DNA of 64,000 nucleotides from Pseudoflavitalea rhizosphaerae (GTDB lineage Bacteria; Bacteroidota; Bacteroidia; Chitinophagales; Chitinophagaceae). The notes under the pieces are model-generated. The model ran no database searches and was not told where the DNA came from. It was given only the letters and a program-made list of their open reading frames with translations. Shown here in pieces: positions 26,621 through 35,468 of the stretch. A program made the translations under genes and the position numbers. The stretch covers positions 682,001 to 746,000 of the forward strand of contig NZ_RCSU01000001.1 in assembly GCF_003991355.1 (NCBI RefSeq). The letters are read 5' to 3'. Positions within the stretch are counted from its first letter, which is position 1. The number at the start of each line of letters is the position of its first letter.

Positions 26621-26670
26621 TAAAAAAAGGCCTTCAGGGTATTCCTAAAGGCCTGAACAATTCTTTTTTT
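26621..26670. terminator. Bidirectional rho-independent terminator
   Basis: The stem AGGCCTT-c-AGG / CCT-a-AAGGCCT (26628-26638 with 26644-26654) is flanked by an A-run on the left (26622-26628) and a T-run on the right (26661-26670). It serves both the plus-strand VOC gene and the minus-strand protease gene, which converge here. Confidence 0.85.
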
Positions 26671-26676
26671 GCTATT

Positions 26677-29600
26677 CTACTTTTTCATCAACTCCTTCAC
26701 AGCTGCTTCCAACTGCGGATCCTTACCGGAAAGGAATGACTCATAGTCCAATTCCACTTTTATATCCGGCTCCAGTTGCAGGTTCTCAACCGGGCGGTTC
26801 TCTTTTCCGATCACTGCTATCATCGGGATGCCAAATACGATCGTGGGATCTATCTGTGTTTCCCACCATACGGCTGTTCCCGTTCCCGGCACAGGCATTC
26901 CCACCAGCTTACCGATTCCATTATTCTTGTATGAATAAGGGAACAAATGTGCATCGCTATAATTGCCTTCACTCATCAGTACGATGCTGGGCTTGCTCCA
27001 GCGGTCTATCGGTTCAGTTACCGGAAGCCTGTTGCTTTGCGGGGCAAAAGTGAAATAGGCTTTACCGCTGAGGAATGTATTGAGATCATTGTGCAGCCAG
27101 CCACCGCCATTGAAGCGGGTGTCTACCACCAGCCCTTCTTTCTGACGATGCTTGCCCATTACTTCGTCTACTACTGTACGGTAGCTTCCATCATTCATAC
27201 CCTGAACATGCACGTAACCAAGTTTGCCGCCGCTGAGACTATCTACCATATCACTCATCATTTTCACCCAGCGTTTGTAAAGCAGGGGACCTTCCTCATT
27301 ACCTGAGATCGGTTTTACTGTTTCTTCCCAGCGCGCGCCTTTGACAGGATCGAAAATACTAATCAGTATATCCTGGTCATCTTTTCTGTTCAATAATACA
27401 TCCCAGTTGTTCTGAGCAGTGATAGCCGTTCCGTCTACTTTTTCGATGATATGTCCCGGACGGATCTTGCTTGCCGCTTTGAATAAAGGTCCGCCCCTGA
27501 TGATCTCGGTCACCTTCATACCATTACCGGTATAAGTTTCGTCAAAGAAAGCGCCGATACTCGCTGTGTTATCACCATTAGGGAACTGAGGGTTGTACCT
27601 TCCGCCGGTATGTGAACCATTCAGTTCTCCCAGCAGCTCGCTCAGCAATTCCTGGAAGTCATAGTTATTGGAGATATGTGGCAGGAAAACCGCATAATCC
27701 TTTTTGTATTTCTCCCAGTTGATGCCATGGATCTTCGGATCATAGAATTTCGCTTTCACCTGGCGCCAGGCGTGATTGAAAATGTATTCGCGCTCCGCCG
27801 CGTTGTTGACGATCATTTCCGTATTGATGGAAACCGGACTGGTCTTTCCCATTTCATCCACTTTCATGATGCTGCCACGATTGTTCACGAAGAGGTTCTT
27901 ACCATCTTTGCTCATTTCAATACCGCTTCCACTGCTGCCCAGCTTCGCTATGAGGCGTGTTTGCCGGGTACGTGGCTCAGTCAGCCAGAGATCGTAACCT
28001 TTTTCAACCGCCGCCAGATAGTATAATTTGCTGCCATCTGGCGATAACGCATAATCGCTGATGGTAGCGCTTCCGGTTGTAAGTTTCAGCTTCCTGCTTT
28101 CGAGATCGGTGAGATCAGGGCTCCAGGTTTTGATAGCGGAATCCCTTTTCTCGCCTGCTTTCTTTGCAGCGGAATCAGCGGCAGGCTTGCTTTTCTGTGC
28201 ACGCTCTTCCTTCTCTTTCAACAGATCGAAATCTTCTTTGCTCAATTGGAAACGGTCAAATGCTTCCTGGTCAAAGAAAAGCGCATATACATCCATCTCC
28301 CTTGCTCCCTGGAATGCGAGCGATCTCCGGCCTTCCTTATTATTGGCCCAGGTGATGGCCTTTCCATTCATCGCCCATTTGGGACGGGCTTCGCCAAAAC
28401 CACTCATCACGGGATGCAGGATGGAACCTGTACCATCGGCTTTCACCATGCCCGCGCGGCCTCCGTCAAATCCAAAGTATTGGTCCGATGCCAGCAAATA
28501 TTTGCCATCAGGGCTCCAGTTGAAATTGATATCGCCATCGGCATAACTGTAATTGCGCCCCTGCGGAATGAGCGTGCGTGATTTTTTGGAAGCGATATTG
28601 TACACCCTGAGTACATTTCTATTTTCCCAGTATGCCACTTCCTTTCCGTCAGGAGAATATTTTGGCAGGAACTCTTCCGCATTGGTAGCTATCAGCGGCT
28701 CTTCTTTCAATACAGTAGATGCAAAAAAGTAAGGTTCTTCTTTACGCGTAATGGAAATCGTATAGATATCCCAGTTATCATTCCGCTCGGCTGCATAGAT
28801 CAGGCTCCTTCCATCCGGCGCCCACTGCACCATTCTTTCCTGCTCAGGCGTATTGGTGATTCGCTTGGTCTGTGAACCTTCCACGCTGGTCACAAATACT
28901 TCTCCCCTCGTTACGAATGCGATCTCTTTTCCATTCGGGCTCACGGCAAATTCCGTAACATTCCCATTCACACGTTGCACTTTTTCTACCGCTTCGCGGC
29001 CATCATTGAAAATATTCACTGCCACTTTCTGCGCCCTGCCGCCGGGTTTCAAAGTATAGATCTCCCCATTGTATGTAAAGCAAAGCGTGTTATCTGCCGC
29101 CTTCGACAAATGCCGTACAGGATGATCTTTGAAGCTGGTAAGCTGTTCCATTTTTGCAGGATCAGCAATGGAGGATTTGAATACATTCTGCGAGATGCCT
29201 CCTTTTTCGGAGAGGTAAAAAACATTCTCATTGTCGGCAAATAAAGGATTACGGTCCTCTCCATTGTATCCAGAGATCTTTTTGTAGCTGTTCGCTTTTA
29301 TGTTGTAGATCCAGATATCACGTGTAACCGAAGAAGTGTGATGCTTTCTCCAGGGATCTTCATAACCTTTCCTATCTTCAAATACGATCCGCGAGCCATC
29401 ATTGTTGTACTTGGCCATATCCATGCCTGCAGCGCTTACGAGGATCGATTTTCCACCTTTCACAGGCACCAGGTAAACATTCCTGAATAATCTTGGTGAA
29501 GGAAATTTAGAACTTGTTGACGGTGCAGTACGTCCGCTGCCGAACAGTACCTGGTTATTATCCCTTGTAAAATCGTAGGGATAATCATGAGCGCTGTTGA

Positions 29601-29913
29601 AGGTAAGCCGCGTAGGTGCGCCACCGGTAGCAGGCATCACAAACACGTCAAAATCTCCATATCGGTCGCTGGCAAATGCGATGGTCTTACCGTCATGGCT
29701 CCATACCGGCATCATATCGTGCGCTTCATGGATGGTGAGCGGTGTGGCAACGCCGCCATTGGCATCCACGCGGTAGATATCGCCTTTATAGCCAAATGCA
29801 ATGGTTTTGCCATCAGGGGAAATAGAAGGATAACGAAGCCATAGCGCGTTGCCCTGGCTGAACACTGAGGCATAGCAGCCCAGCAATAGTAGAAATAACA
29901 GGGTGTGTCTCAT
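26677..29913 (-). CDS. Tricorn-like S41 peptidase with beta-propeller
   Basis: 1078 residues. After a signal peptide (MRHTLLFLLLLGCYASVFSQ) come many WD40-like PD40 repeats (SPDGKTIAFGYKGD, SHDGKTIAFASDRYGDFDVF and others) up to about residue 690. Then follow a C1-type helical region, a PDZ domain (about 800-870, IRPGHIIEKVDGTAI) and an S41 protease core with the nucleophile Ser986 in SEGNYSDAHLFPY. This is the tricorn protease order, in a secreted periplasmic form common in Bacteroidota. It should degrade peptides handed on by other proteases. A promoter-like TTTG-N18-TACTTTCG lies at 29933-29962. It appears monocistronic. Confidence 0.9.
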   Translation of the reverse strand: MRHTLLFLLLLGCYASVFSQGNALWLRYPSISPDGKTIAFGYKGDIYRVDANGGVATPLTIHEAHDMMPVWSHDGKTIAFASDRYGDFDVFVMPATGGAPTRLTFNSAHDYPYDFTRDNNQVLFGSGRTAPSTSSKFPSPRLFRNVYLVPVKGGKSILVSAAGMDMAKYNNDGSRIVFEDRKGYEDPWRKHHTSSVTRDIWIYNIKANSYKKISGYNGEDRNPLFADNENVFYLSEKGGISQNVFKSSIADPAKMEQLTSFKDHPVRHLSKAADNTLCFTYNGEIYTLKPGGRAQKVAVNIFNDGREAVEKVQRVNGNVTEFAVSPNGKEIAFVTRGEVFVTSVEGSQTKRITNTPEQERMVQWAPDGRSLIYAAERNDNWDIYTISITRKEEPYFFASTVLKEEPLIATNAEEFLPKYSPDGKEVAYWENRNVLRVYNIASKKSRTLIPQGRNYSYADGDINFNWSPDGKYLLASDQYFGFDGGRAGMVKADGTGSILHPVMSGFGEARPKWAMNGKAITWANNKEGRRSLAFQGAREMDVYALFFDQEAFDRFQLSKEDFDLLKEKEERAQKSKPAADSAAKKAGEKRDSAIKTWSPDLTDLESRKLKLTTGSATISDYALSPDGSKLYYLAAVEKGYDLWLTEPRTRQTRLIAKLGSSGSGIEMSKDGKNLFVNNRGSIMKVDEMGKTSPVSINTEMIVNNAAEREYIFNHAWRQVKAKFYDPKIHGINWEKYKKDYAVFLPHISNNYDFQELLSELLGELNGSHTGGRYNPQFPNGDNTASIGAFFDETYTGNGMKVTEIIRGGPLFKAASKIRPGHIIEKVDGTAITAQNNWDVLLNRKDDQDILISIFDPVKGARWEETVKPISGNEEGPLLYKRWVKMMSDMVDSLSGGKLGYVHVQGMNDGSYRTVVDEVMGKHRQKEGLVVDTRFNGGGWLHNDLNTFLSGKAYFTFAPQSNRLPVTEPIDRWSKPSIVLMSEGNYSDAHLFPYSYKNNGIGKLVGMPVPGTGTAVWWETQIDPTIVFGIPMIAVIGKENRPVENLQLEPDIKVELDYESFLSGKDPQLEAAVKELMKK

Positions 29914-29932
29914 GGGAATTTCTTTGGTCCCA

Positions 29933-29962
29933 CGAAAGTAAAAATTTCAACATTGTTGCAAA
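29933..29962 (-). promoter_or_regulatory. Candidate promoter of the S41 peptidase gene
   Basis: On the minus strand TTTG (29959-29962), 18 nt, TACTTTCG (29933-29940), one mismatch from TAnnTTTG. It would start the transcript about 10-15 nt before ATG 29913. Confidence 0.45.
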
Positions 29963-30029
29963 TATCTTTTTCCATCAACGGGTAAATAGAGAGGATGAAT
30001 AGCAGGAAAGGAAAAAGATCAGGGACGGA

Positions 30030-30860
30030 TCATAATTTGCCACCACAGAATTTACAGAAGCCCGCATCATGTTCATGCCCATCCTTGCCGCAGGATGGAC
30101 AAGCCCTGTTATCGTGCCGCCTCGATTTCACGGCCAGCGCCATCTCCGTGGTAACGATACCTGTTGGCACGGCAATAATGCCATAACCCAGCAACATGAT
30201 GAAACTGGCGATGAATTTACCCAATGGTGTTGCCGGCGCCACATCGCCATAACCAACAGTTGTGATGGTAACGATGGCCCAGTAAATGGATTGCGGAATA
30301 CTGGTGAACCCATGTTCCGGCCCTTCCACCAGGTAAATGATGGAGCCAAGAATGGTAACGATGGTCAATACAAAAAGAATGAAGATGCTGATCTTGCGCA
30401 AACTATTGAGTAATGCAACAGAGAGGAACCGCATTTCAGAAAGAAAATGCACCAGCCTGAAGATCCTGAACACACGTAAAAGCCTGAGCGCCCGTAATAC
30501 GAGCAATGATTGCGCTCCTGCGAATAGAATGCTCAGGTAACTGGGAATGATGGCCAGCAGATCGATGATTCCGAAACCGCTGAAAATATACTTGTATGGT
30601 TTACGAATACAGATCAACCTTAGTATATATTCAATGGTAAAAACTATAGTAAAGAACCATTCGAGTACAAAAAACAATTTGCCATGCTTCTGATGCAAAT
30701 TGTCCACACTATCCAATACCACCACCAGTATGCTGATCAGGATACAGACCAGCAATGCAATATCAAATGCCTTTCCTTCCGGCTTCTCCGACTCATAGAT
30801 GATCTCGTGCAGTTTCATCTGCCAGTTCCGCGGCGCTTTGTTCACGTGTTGCGATTTCAT
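30030..30860 (-). CDS. Voltage-gated-type potassium channel with C-terminal zinc ribbon
   Basis: 276 residues with six membrane segments. An S4-like helix carries Arg every third position (123, 126, 129, 132, 135 in LRALRLLRVFRIFRL). The pore loop contains the K+ filter TVGYGD at 201-206, followed by the last pore helix. The C-terminus adds a four-Cys zinc ribbon (C254-x2-C257 ... C269-x2-C272, CPSCG and CKFCG) instead of an RCK domain. Family knowledge predicts a tetrameric K+-selective channel of the inner membrane. The small ribbon may tune gating or assembly (inference). It stands alone between the protease gene and the repeat-rich region. Confidence 0.9.
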   Translation of the reverse strand: MKSQHVNKAPRNWQMKLHEIIYESEKPEGKAFDIALLVCILISILVVVLDSVDNLHQKHGKLFFVLEWFFTIVFTIEYILRLICIRKPYKYIFSGFGIIDLLAIIPSYLSILFAGAQSLLVLRALRLLRVFRIFRLVHFLSEMRFLSVALLNSLRKISIFILFVLTIVTILGSIIYLVEGPEHGFTSIPQSIYWAIVTITTVGYGDVAPATPLGKFIASFIMLLGYGIIAVPTGIVTTEMALAVKSRRHDNRACPSCGKDGHEHDAGFCKFCGGKL

Positions 30861-30900
30861 TAGCGAGATTTACGCGATAAAAGTAGTTATTATATTGTTA

Positions 30901-31096
30901 GGGTGCGGCAGAGAGAAGCAGGGTGCGGCAGAGAGAAGCAGGGTGCGGCCGTCGCTCGCCTCTGGCGAGTGACTTATATTCCGTCGCCTCCGGCGACACT
31001 GTGTTCGCCGGAGGCGAACAAATACAGGTCACTCGCCAGAGGCGAGCGACGGCCACACCCTGCTTCTTCTTGCCACACCCTGCTTCTCTCTGCCAC
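30901..31096. repeat. Palindromic multi-hairpin repeat, copy 2, within a ~200-nt inverted repeat
   Basis: The arms 30951-30973 and 31028-31050 form a perfect 23-bp inverted repeat; each is itself a hairpin (GTCGCTCGCC / GGCGAGTGAC). Between them are two more hairpins, GTCGCC-TCC-GGCGAC (30983-30997) and GTTCGCC-GGA-GGCGAAC (31003-31019). The inverted repeat continues outward through 20-nt units (gggtgcggcagagagaagca, 2.5 copies on the left, degenerate complements on the right), so the whole block can fold as one long cruciform. It shares its plan with 19181-19284. No gene lies in 30861-31191. Confidence 0.8.
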
Positions 31097-31158
31097 TCTA
31101 TTTCTTCCTGCCACCCAATTTCTTCCTGCCACCCAATTTCTTCCTGCCACTCTGTTTT
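31051..31158. repeat. Degenerate tandem repeat, 20- then 18-nt units
   Basis: Successive units begin with CCAC: two of 20 nt (ccacaccctgcttct followed by tcttg or ctctg) and then 18-nt units (ccactctatttcttcctg, ccacccaatttcttcctg twice), with a last partial unit. The first units complement the left-hand repeats of the palindromic element. The array ends about 30 nt before the start of the gene at 31192. Confidence 0.8.
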
Positions 31159-31191
31159 TTCTTACATTTAATCAACGAAAAAAAGTTATCT

Positions 31192-31890
31192 ATGAAAAAG
31201 ATATTTTCCTTAGCCTGTTTCCTCTTCTCCGCCATTACCAGTTTTGCACAAATCGATGGCGCCTGGAAACTCTCCGGGAACGGAACTGTTGAAGTCACCT
31301 GCATTGTTGCAGATAATTATTTCATGCAAACCACATACGACAAAACAAATAAACTTTTTCTCAACACCATGGGAGGAACAATAAACCTGGGTAATGATGG
31401 TAAGATGAATGTAACAATCGAATTCAATACAGCAGACAGCACCCGGATTGGCCAGTCCTACTCTCTCGATTATAAACTGAACAATAACGAGCTTATCATT
31501 TCCGTGAATGACGCCGATAACAAATGGCAGAGGATCGATGATGGTAAGGGCGGACTATCCGGCAACTGGCGTATCACCGAACGCGAGCAAAACGGGAAAA
31601 TGAACCCCATTCGGCCCGGCCCCAGGAAAACACTGAAGATCCTCTCAGGCACCCGATTTCAATGGGCTGCCATCAATACGGAAACGAAAGAGTTCTTCGG
31701 TACCGGTGGCGGTGCGTACAGTTTCAGCAATGGAAAATATACGGAGAATATCGAATTCTTCTCCCGCGATAACAGCCGCGTAGGCGCTTCCCTCAGCTTT
31801 GATGGAAAAGTGGACGGAAATAAATGGCATCACTCAGGCAAGAGCTCCAAAGGAGACCCTATTGCTGAAATATGGACCAGGCAGAATTAG
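31192..31890 (+). CDS. Secreted two-repeat beta-barrel-like protein (DUF4488/lipocalin-like)
   Basis: 232 residues. A signal peptide (MKKIFSLACFLFSAITSFAQ) is followed by two related units of about 105 residues: IDGAWKLSGNG ... GGTINLGNDGKMNVTIEFNTADSTRIGQ, and LSGNWRITEREQNG ... GGAYSFSNGKYTENIEFFSRDNSRVGA. The pattern fits small secreted lipocalin-like proteins of Bacteroidota. A ligand-binding role is possible but not shown. The start lies directly after the tandem repeat array, which could affect its expression. It converges with the putative glycosidase gene, whose stop is 2 nt away. Confidence 0.7.
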   Translation: MKKIFSLACFLFSAITSFAQIDGAWKLSGNGTVEVTCIVADNYFMQTTYDKTNKLFLNTMGGTINLGNDGKMNVTIEFNTADSTRIGQSYSLDYKLNNNELIISVNDADNKWQRIDDGKGGLSGNWRITEREQNGKMNPIRPGPRKTLKILSGTRFQWAAINTETKEFFGTGGGAYSFSNGKYTENIEFFSRDNSRVGASLSFDGKVDGNKWHHSGKSSKGDPIAEIWTRQN

Positions 31891-31892
31891 TG

Positions 31893-33689
31893 TCAGTCCA
31901 TTTTTTGAAGAAAGGCTTGAAGGGATAGGTATTCTGTCCATAATTTCTGATTCAGGGAACTGAGTACACCTAACTCACCTCTCGACTGCTGTTTGGAAGC
32001 AAATGTTTTGAACAACTGCTCTACAGGCGCTTTTTCGAACTGTTGCCTGGCGCTCTGCAATGCTGCCGGATCAATAGCTTCGGCACCTTTTTGAAAATAC
32101 GTTGCTCTCAAACTGTACGCAGGTTCCAGGCATCGCCCGGTTTCATCCAGTAAGAGTTCAAAACTGAAGGAACTGCGGAACCATTCCAGCTCGCGGCGAT
32201 GAGACAGGTCCTTAACTTTTTGCAGCAATGATCCCAGGTTCCTGATCAGGTTTTGCATTCTTGCCCTGTCCTTCAATTCCATCCGTCCCCACTGTGGCGT
32301 ATATGCGTAATACTCCGGCGACAGACTCCCGCGCAGGTAAGCCAACGTATCCATCTCAACAAAAAGCGGTGTTAGTGTTTTTGCTGCCAATGGGCCGCAG
32401 GTTTCAGTTAGGTACTCAAAGTACAATGCAGGCAGTTTGGAATTATTGCTGGTTCCCCTGGCAAACTGTGCAAAACTTTTGAAATTGAAAGCCGTCTCTT
32501 TTGTCCTCCAGTGAATGGCAGTTATCCCCTGCAATCCTTGTTTGGCAGCCTGTTGAACATGCTCCTTCATCAATTGCACACGTGGCTGATAATGCCAGAG
32601 CTGGTGATCTCCTTCCAGCCAGGGAATAGCCATCACCATTCTGTTTTTTGCGATCTCCGACAGGAAGCCAGGCTGTGCTGATTTCCCAAGGTCCGGGTTC
32701 AGGCAACTGAAGGCAATGTCCTTTGGAAGTCCCTTATCCAATCCATTCAATAACAATGGCAGCTGGTTGCCACCACCCCAGCCTCCCAGCATCAGTTTCA
32801 CATCTGGCGCTTTGCGCTGCAGGTATTCCTTTGCCAGCCGCAGGTAATGCAGGGACCACACGCCGATGAATTTTGTTTTTTCATCAGCTCCTGCGTTAGT
32901 AAACAGGGAAACATTTTGATCATAGATGGCGCGGAAAGAGGCTTGCTGTAAAGCACGTGCAGGGTCCACTCCCATGAATGAATGCTCATTCAGCCATAGC
33001 CAGATCCAATCGATGTCCTTATAGGTTTCAAGAATATTATCGATGGCAGCGTACAATAATTGAACAGACACAGGATGCGTAGGGTTTGGGATCATATTGG
33101 CCTCTCCCGGCCAGTAGAACCCGCTTTGCCCGTCCTGGAGCGAAAAGAATTCCGGCGGCAATACGCCGAACTCGAATCCCATTGCAAACTGCATCCCCCG
33201 TTCATGCGCCAGTTGCAACACCTGTTGCATCAGGGTTTGTGTATTTGAATAATGATCTTCGGATGTACGTGATAGTATGGAACAGTCAGATCCGAAAGCT
33301 TCAGTTCCGGCCGGCAGGTTGAATGCACCGGCCGTACCAAATGCAAAATCCCGCACTTTCATTGGATAAAAACCCCAGCGGGCAGTAAGCGAATTATCGA
33401 AGCAGGCATAGGGCAACAATCCCCTGTATTGCATTTTGATCATCGGCTCCACGTAAGTGGCATAACGTTCGCCACCGCCGGTATAATTATGGAATCCAAT
33501 AAAATTGATCCCTGCCTTTGCACAGGTATCTAGATACTGCCGGTAATCCTCCAGGTTCCAGGATGAAGGCCCGGAAAGGAAATTATGCCAGGGAAGTACG
33601 CCACGGATAGTAAAACTGCCGGGCCGCTGTGCATTTCCGGCCAATGCAATACAAAACAGGAAAAACAAACAAATGCAAATTCTTTTCAT
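31893..33689 (-). CDS. Secreted putative glycoside hydrolase-like TIM-barrel protein
   Basis: 598 residues with a signal peptide (MKRICICLFFLFCIALAGNAQ). The start of the mature protein (FTIRGVLPWHNFLSGPSSWNLEDYRQYLDTCAKAGINFIGFHNY) and later strand ends (WIWLWLNEHSFMG, VKLMLGGWGGGNQLP, MVMAIPWLEGD) look like a beta/alpha barrel with candidate acids at strand ends, and the C-terminal third is helical. I cannot name the family; it recalls GH67/GH115/GH20-like barrels. It lies head-to-head with a GH29 fucosidase gene, which supports a role in glycan breakdown. A non-catalytic role cannot be ruled out. Confidence 0.6.
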   Translation of the reverse strand: MKRICICLFFLFCIALAGNAQRPGSFTIRGVLPWHNFLSGPSSWNLEDYRQYLDTCAKAGINFIGFHNYTGGGERYATYVEPMIKMQYRGLLPYACFDNSLTARWGFYPMKVRDFAFGTAGAFNLPAGTEAFGSDCSILSRTSEDHYSNTQTLMQQVLQLAHERGMQFAMGFEFGVLPPEFFSLQDGQSGFYWPGEANMIPNPTHPVSVQLLYAAIDNILETYKDIDWIWLWLNEHSFMGVDPARALQQASFRAIYDQNVSLFTNAGADEKTKFIGVWSLHYLRLAKEYLQRKAPDVKLMLGGWGGGNQLPLLLNGLDKGLPKDIAFSCLNPDLGKSAQPGFLSEIAKNRMVMAIPWLEGDHQLWHYQPRVQLMKEHVQQAAKQGLQGITAIHWRTKETAFNFKSFAQFARGTSNNSKLPALYFEYLTETCGPLAAKTLTPLFVEMDTLAYLRGSLSPEYYAYTPQWGRMELKDRARMQNLIRNLGSLLQKVKDLSHRRELEWFRSSFSFELLLDETGRCLEPAYSLRATYFQKGAEAIDPAALQSARQQFEKAPVEQLFKTFASKQQSRGELGVLSSLNQKLWTEYLSLQAFLQKMD

Positions 33690-33948
33690 AGCAAAAGATC
33701 GTTCATTACAGCAATGAAATTAAGTGGAATGGATACAATGCAGTGATACTCTATTGATGAATTCGGATTGTATTTTAACCAGACGCCGTGTTTACAGCCT
33801 TAACCGTCATAATCCTGTTTTGGACCGCAGCATCCCTTTGCCGGAACACCATAATTCCCTGTCAAAATCATTGAATGATTGGCCAAGATCAGATGATGGC
33901 CCCAGCCTGTTAATTGGTTATGTTGCAGGATATTTGAACCACTCAGTC

Positions 33949-35391
33949 ATGATCAGAATAAAATACCCTCTACTTTTTTCCGTAATGCTGGCAATTCAAC
34001 TGGCCAGCGCTCAATCAGCCTCAACTGCAAACGCCAATAAGGATGTACGCATGAAATGGTGGCGGGAAGCCCGTTTCGGCATGTTCATCCACTGGGGCGT
34101 ATATGCGCAGTGGGGCGGTGTTTATCATGGGCATCATCAGGCAAGAGGCGGTGCAGAATGGATCATGAACCGGTGCAAGATACCAGTTGCGGAATACAAG
34201 GAAAGAGCAAAGAGTTTCAACCCCGTTAAATACAATCCCGATCTGTGGGTAAAGCTCGCAAAAGATGCCGGGATGAAATATATCATCATCACCGCCAAAC
34301 ACCATGATGGTTTCGCGCTCTTCAACTCAAAGGCAAGCGACTGGGATATCACTGATGCTACAGCTTATGGTAAAGACCTGCTGAAGCCACTGGCCGAGGC
34401 CTGTAAAAAGCATGGGGTAAAACTTGGCTTTTACTATTCACAGGCTCAGGACTGGGGAAATGCCGGCGGCTCTGTTGCCAGGAAAGAAATGCGCGAAGGC
34501 TGGCCAAACCCTGATTCAGCTAAAGTGGATGCGTATACGAAGAATCACAATGGCCACTGGGACCCCGTACAGGAAACCAAATCCTTTGCCCAATACATCG
34601 ATGATGTAGCCGTTCCGCAAGTGAAGGAACTCATGACCAATTACGGAGAAATAGCAGTGCTCTGGTGGGACACGCCCACCAATATGACAGATGAGGCTGC
34701 TCTCAAATTGCAGGAGCAACTGAAACTGCAACCACAGATCATCACTAACGACAGGCTCAAACGCCCGAATTTCCCCGGCGACACCAAAACGCCGGAACAA
34801 AAGATCCCCACAATAGCCGAACTGGATGGAAAAGACTGGGAAACCTGCATGACAATGAACGGTAGCTGGGGCTACAAAAGTTGGGACAATAACTGGAAAT
34901 CTTCCGAAACGCTTATCCGCAATCTCATCGATATTGCCAGCAAAGGAGGCAATTACCTGCTCAATATCGGACCTAAGGATGATGGCAGTCTGCCACAGGA
35001 AAGTATCGACCGCCTGCAACAAATAGCCGCCTGGATGAATAAGAACCAGGAAGCCATTCACGCCACCAAAGCCAGCCCATTGGCGCCATTGAACTGGGGA
35101 CGCATTACCCGGAAAGAAAAAGGAAAGAAAACTACACTTTACATTTCAGTATTCGACTGGCCGAAAGATGGAAAACTTAACATCCCGGGTATAAAGAATA
35201 AAGTGAGATCAGTTTCATTGCTGAGAGGTGAACAGCTGGCATCTTCAAAAAATGGAGATCTGCTATCTATATCAGTGCCCTCCACAGCGCCAGATCCCAT
35301 CGCCACCGTGATCAAGCTCGAATTGAAGGGTAAAGTGGAAAATGTAAATACAACGGCAAAAGAAAAAATGAAATCAGGAGAACTGGATTAA
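33949..35391 (+). CDS. Alpha-L-fucosidase, GH29
   Basis: 480 residues from ATG 33949, where a signal peptide begins (MIRIKYPLLFSVMLAIQLASAQ); the frame is open upstream to a GTG at 33724, but that part is not family-like. GH29 features: WWREARFGMFIHWGVYAQWGG (37-57), AKHHDGFALFNS (116-127, with His118-His119-Asp120), FYYSQAQDW, and LWWD with the likely nucleophile Asp241. The C-terminal part is the usual beta-sandwich. It removes alpha-L-fucose from glycans in the periplasm or outside the cell. Neighbours are the putative glycosidase (divergent) and the DUF3472 gene of locus C (convergent), so it probably shares substrates with them. Confidence 0.92.
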   Translation: MIRIKYPLLFSVMLAIQLASAQSASTANANKDVRMKWWREARFGMFIHWGVYAQWGGVYHGHHQARGGAEWIMNRCKIPVAEYKERAKSFNPVKYNPDLWVKLAKDAGMKYIIITAKHHDGFALFNSKASDWDITDATAYGKDLLKPLAEACKKHGVKLGFYYSQAQDWGNAGGSVARKEMREGWPNPDSAKVDAYTKNHNGHWDPVQETKSFAQYIDDVAVPQVKELMTNYGEIAVLWWDTPTNMTDEAALKLQEQLKLQPQIITNDRLKRPNFPGDTKTPEQKIPTIAELDGKDWETCMTMNGSWGYKSWDNNWKSSETLIRNLIDIASKGGNYLLNIGPKDDGSLPQESIDRLQQIAAWMNKNQEAIHATKASPLAPLNWGRITRKEKGKKTTLYISVFDWPKDGKLNIPGIKNKVRSVSLLRGEQLASSKNGDLLSISVPSTAPDPIATVIKLELKGKVENVNTTAKEKMKSGELD

Positions 35392-35443
35392 AAAAAGATC
35401 ACACAACCCCAAAGCTATTGCAACAGCAAGGGGTCGTGTGATC
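35391..35443 (-). terminator. Rho-independent terminator of the locus C operon
   Basis: A 14-bp stem with one mismatch (GATCACACAACCCC at 35397-35410, GGGGTCGTGTGATC at 35430-35443) is followed by a T-run when read on the minus strand (plus-strand aaaaaa at 35391-35396). It stands just after the DUF3472 gene, the last gene of locus C. Confidence 0.8.
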
Positions 35444-35468
35444 AGCCATCACGATACTACCTGACTGC

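Noticed and set aside
30903-31292. ORFs of 129 and 82 codons across the palindromic repeat
   Set aside because: They translate the tandem and palindromic repeats, start without plausible signals and run into the next gene in a wrong frame.
33724-33948. 75-codon upstream extension of the GH29 frame (GTG start)
   Set aside because: The signal peptide begins at ATG 33949, and the extension has no similarity to the family and would place the signal peptide internally.
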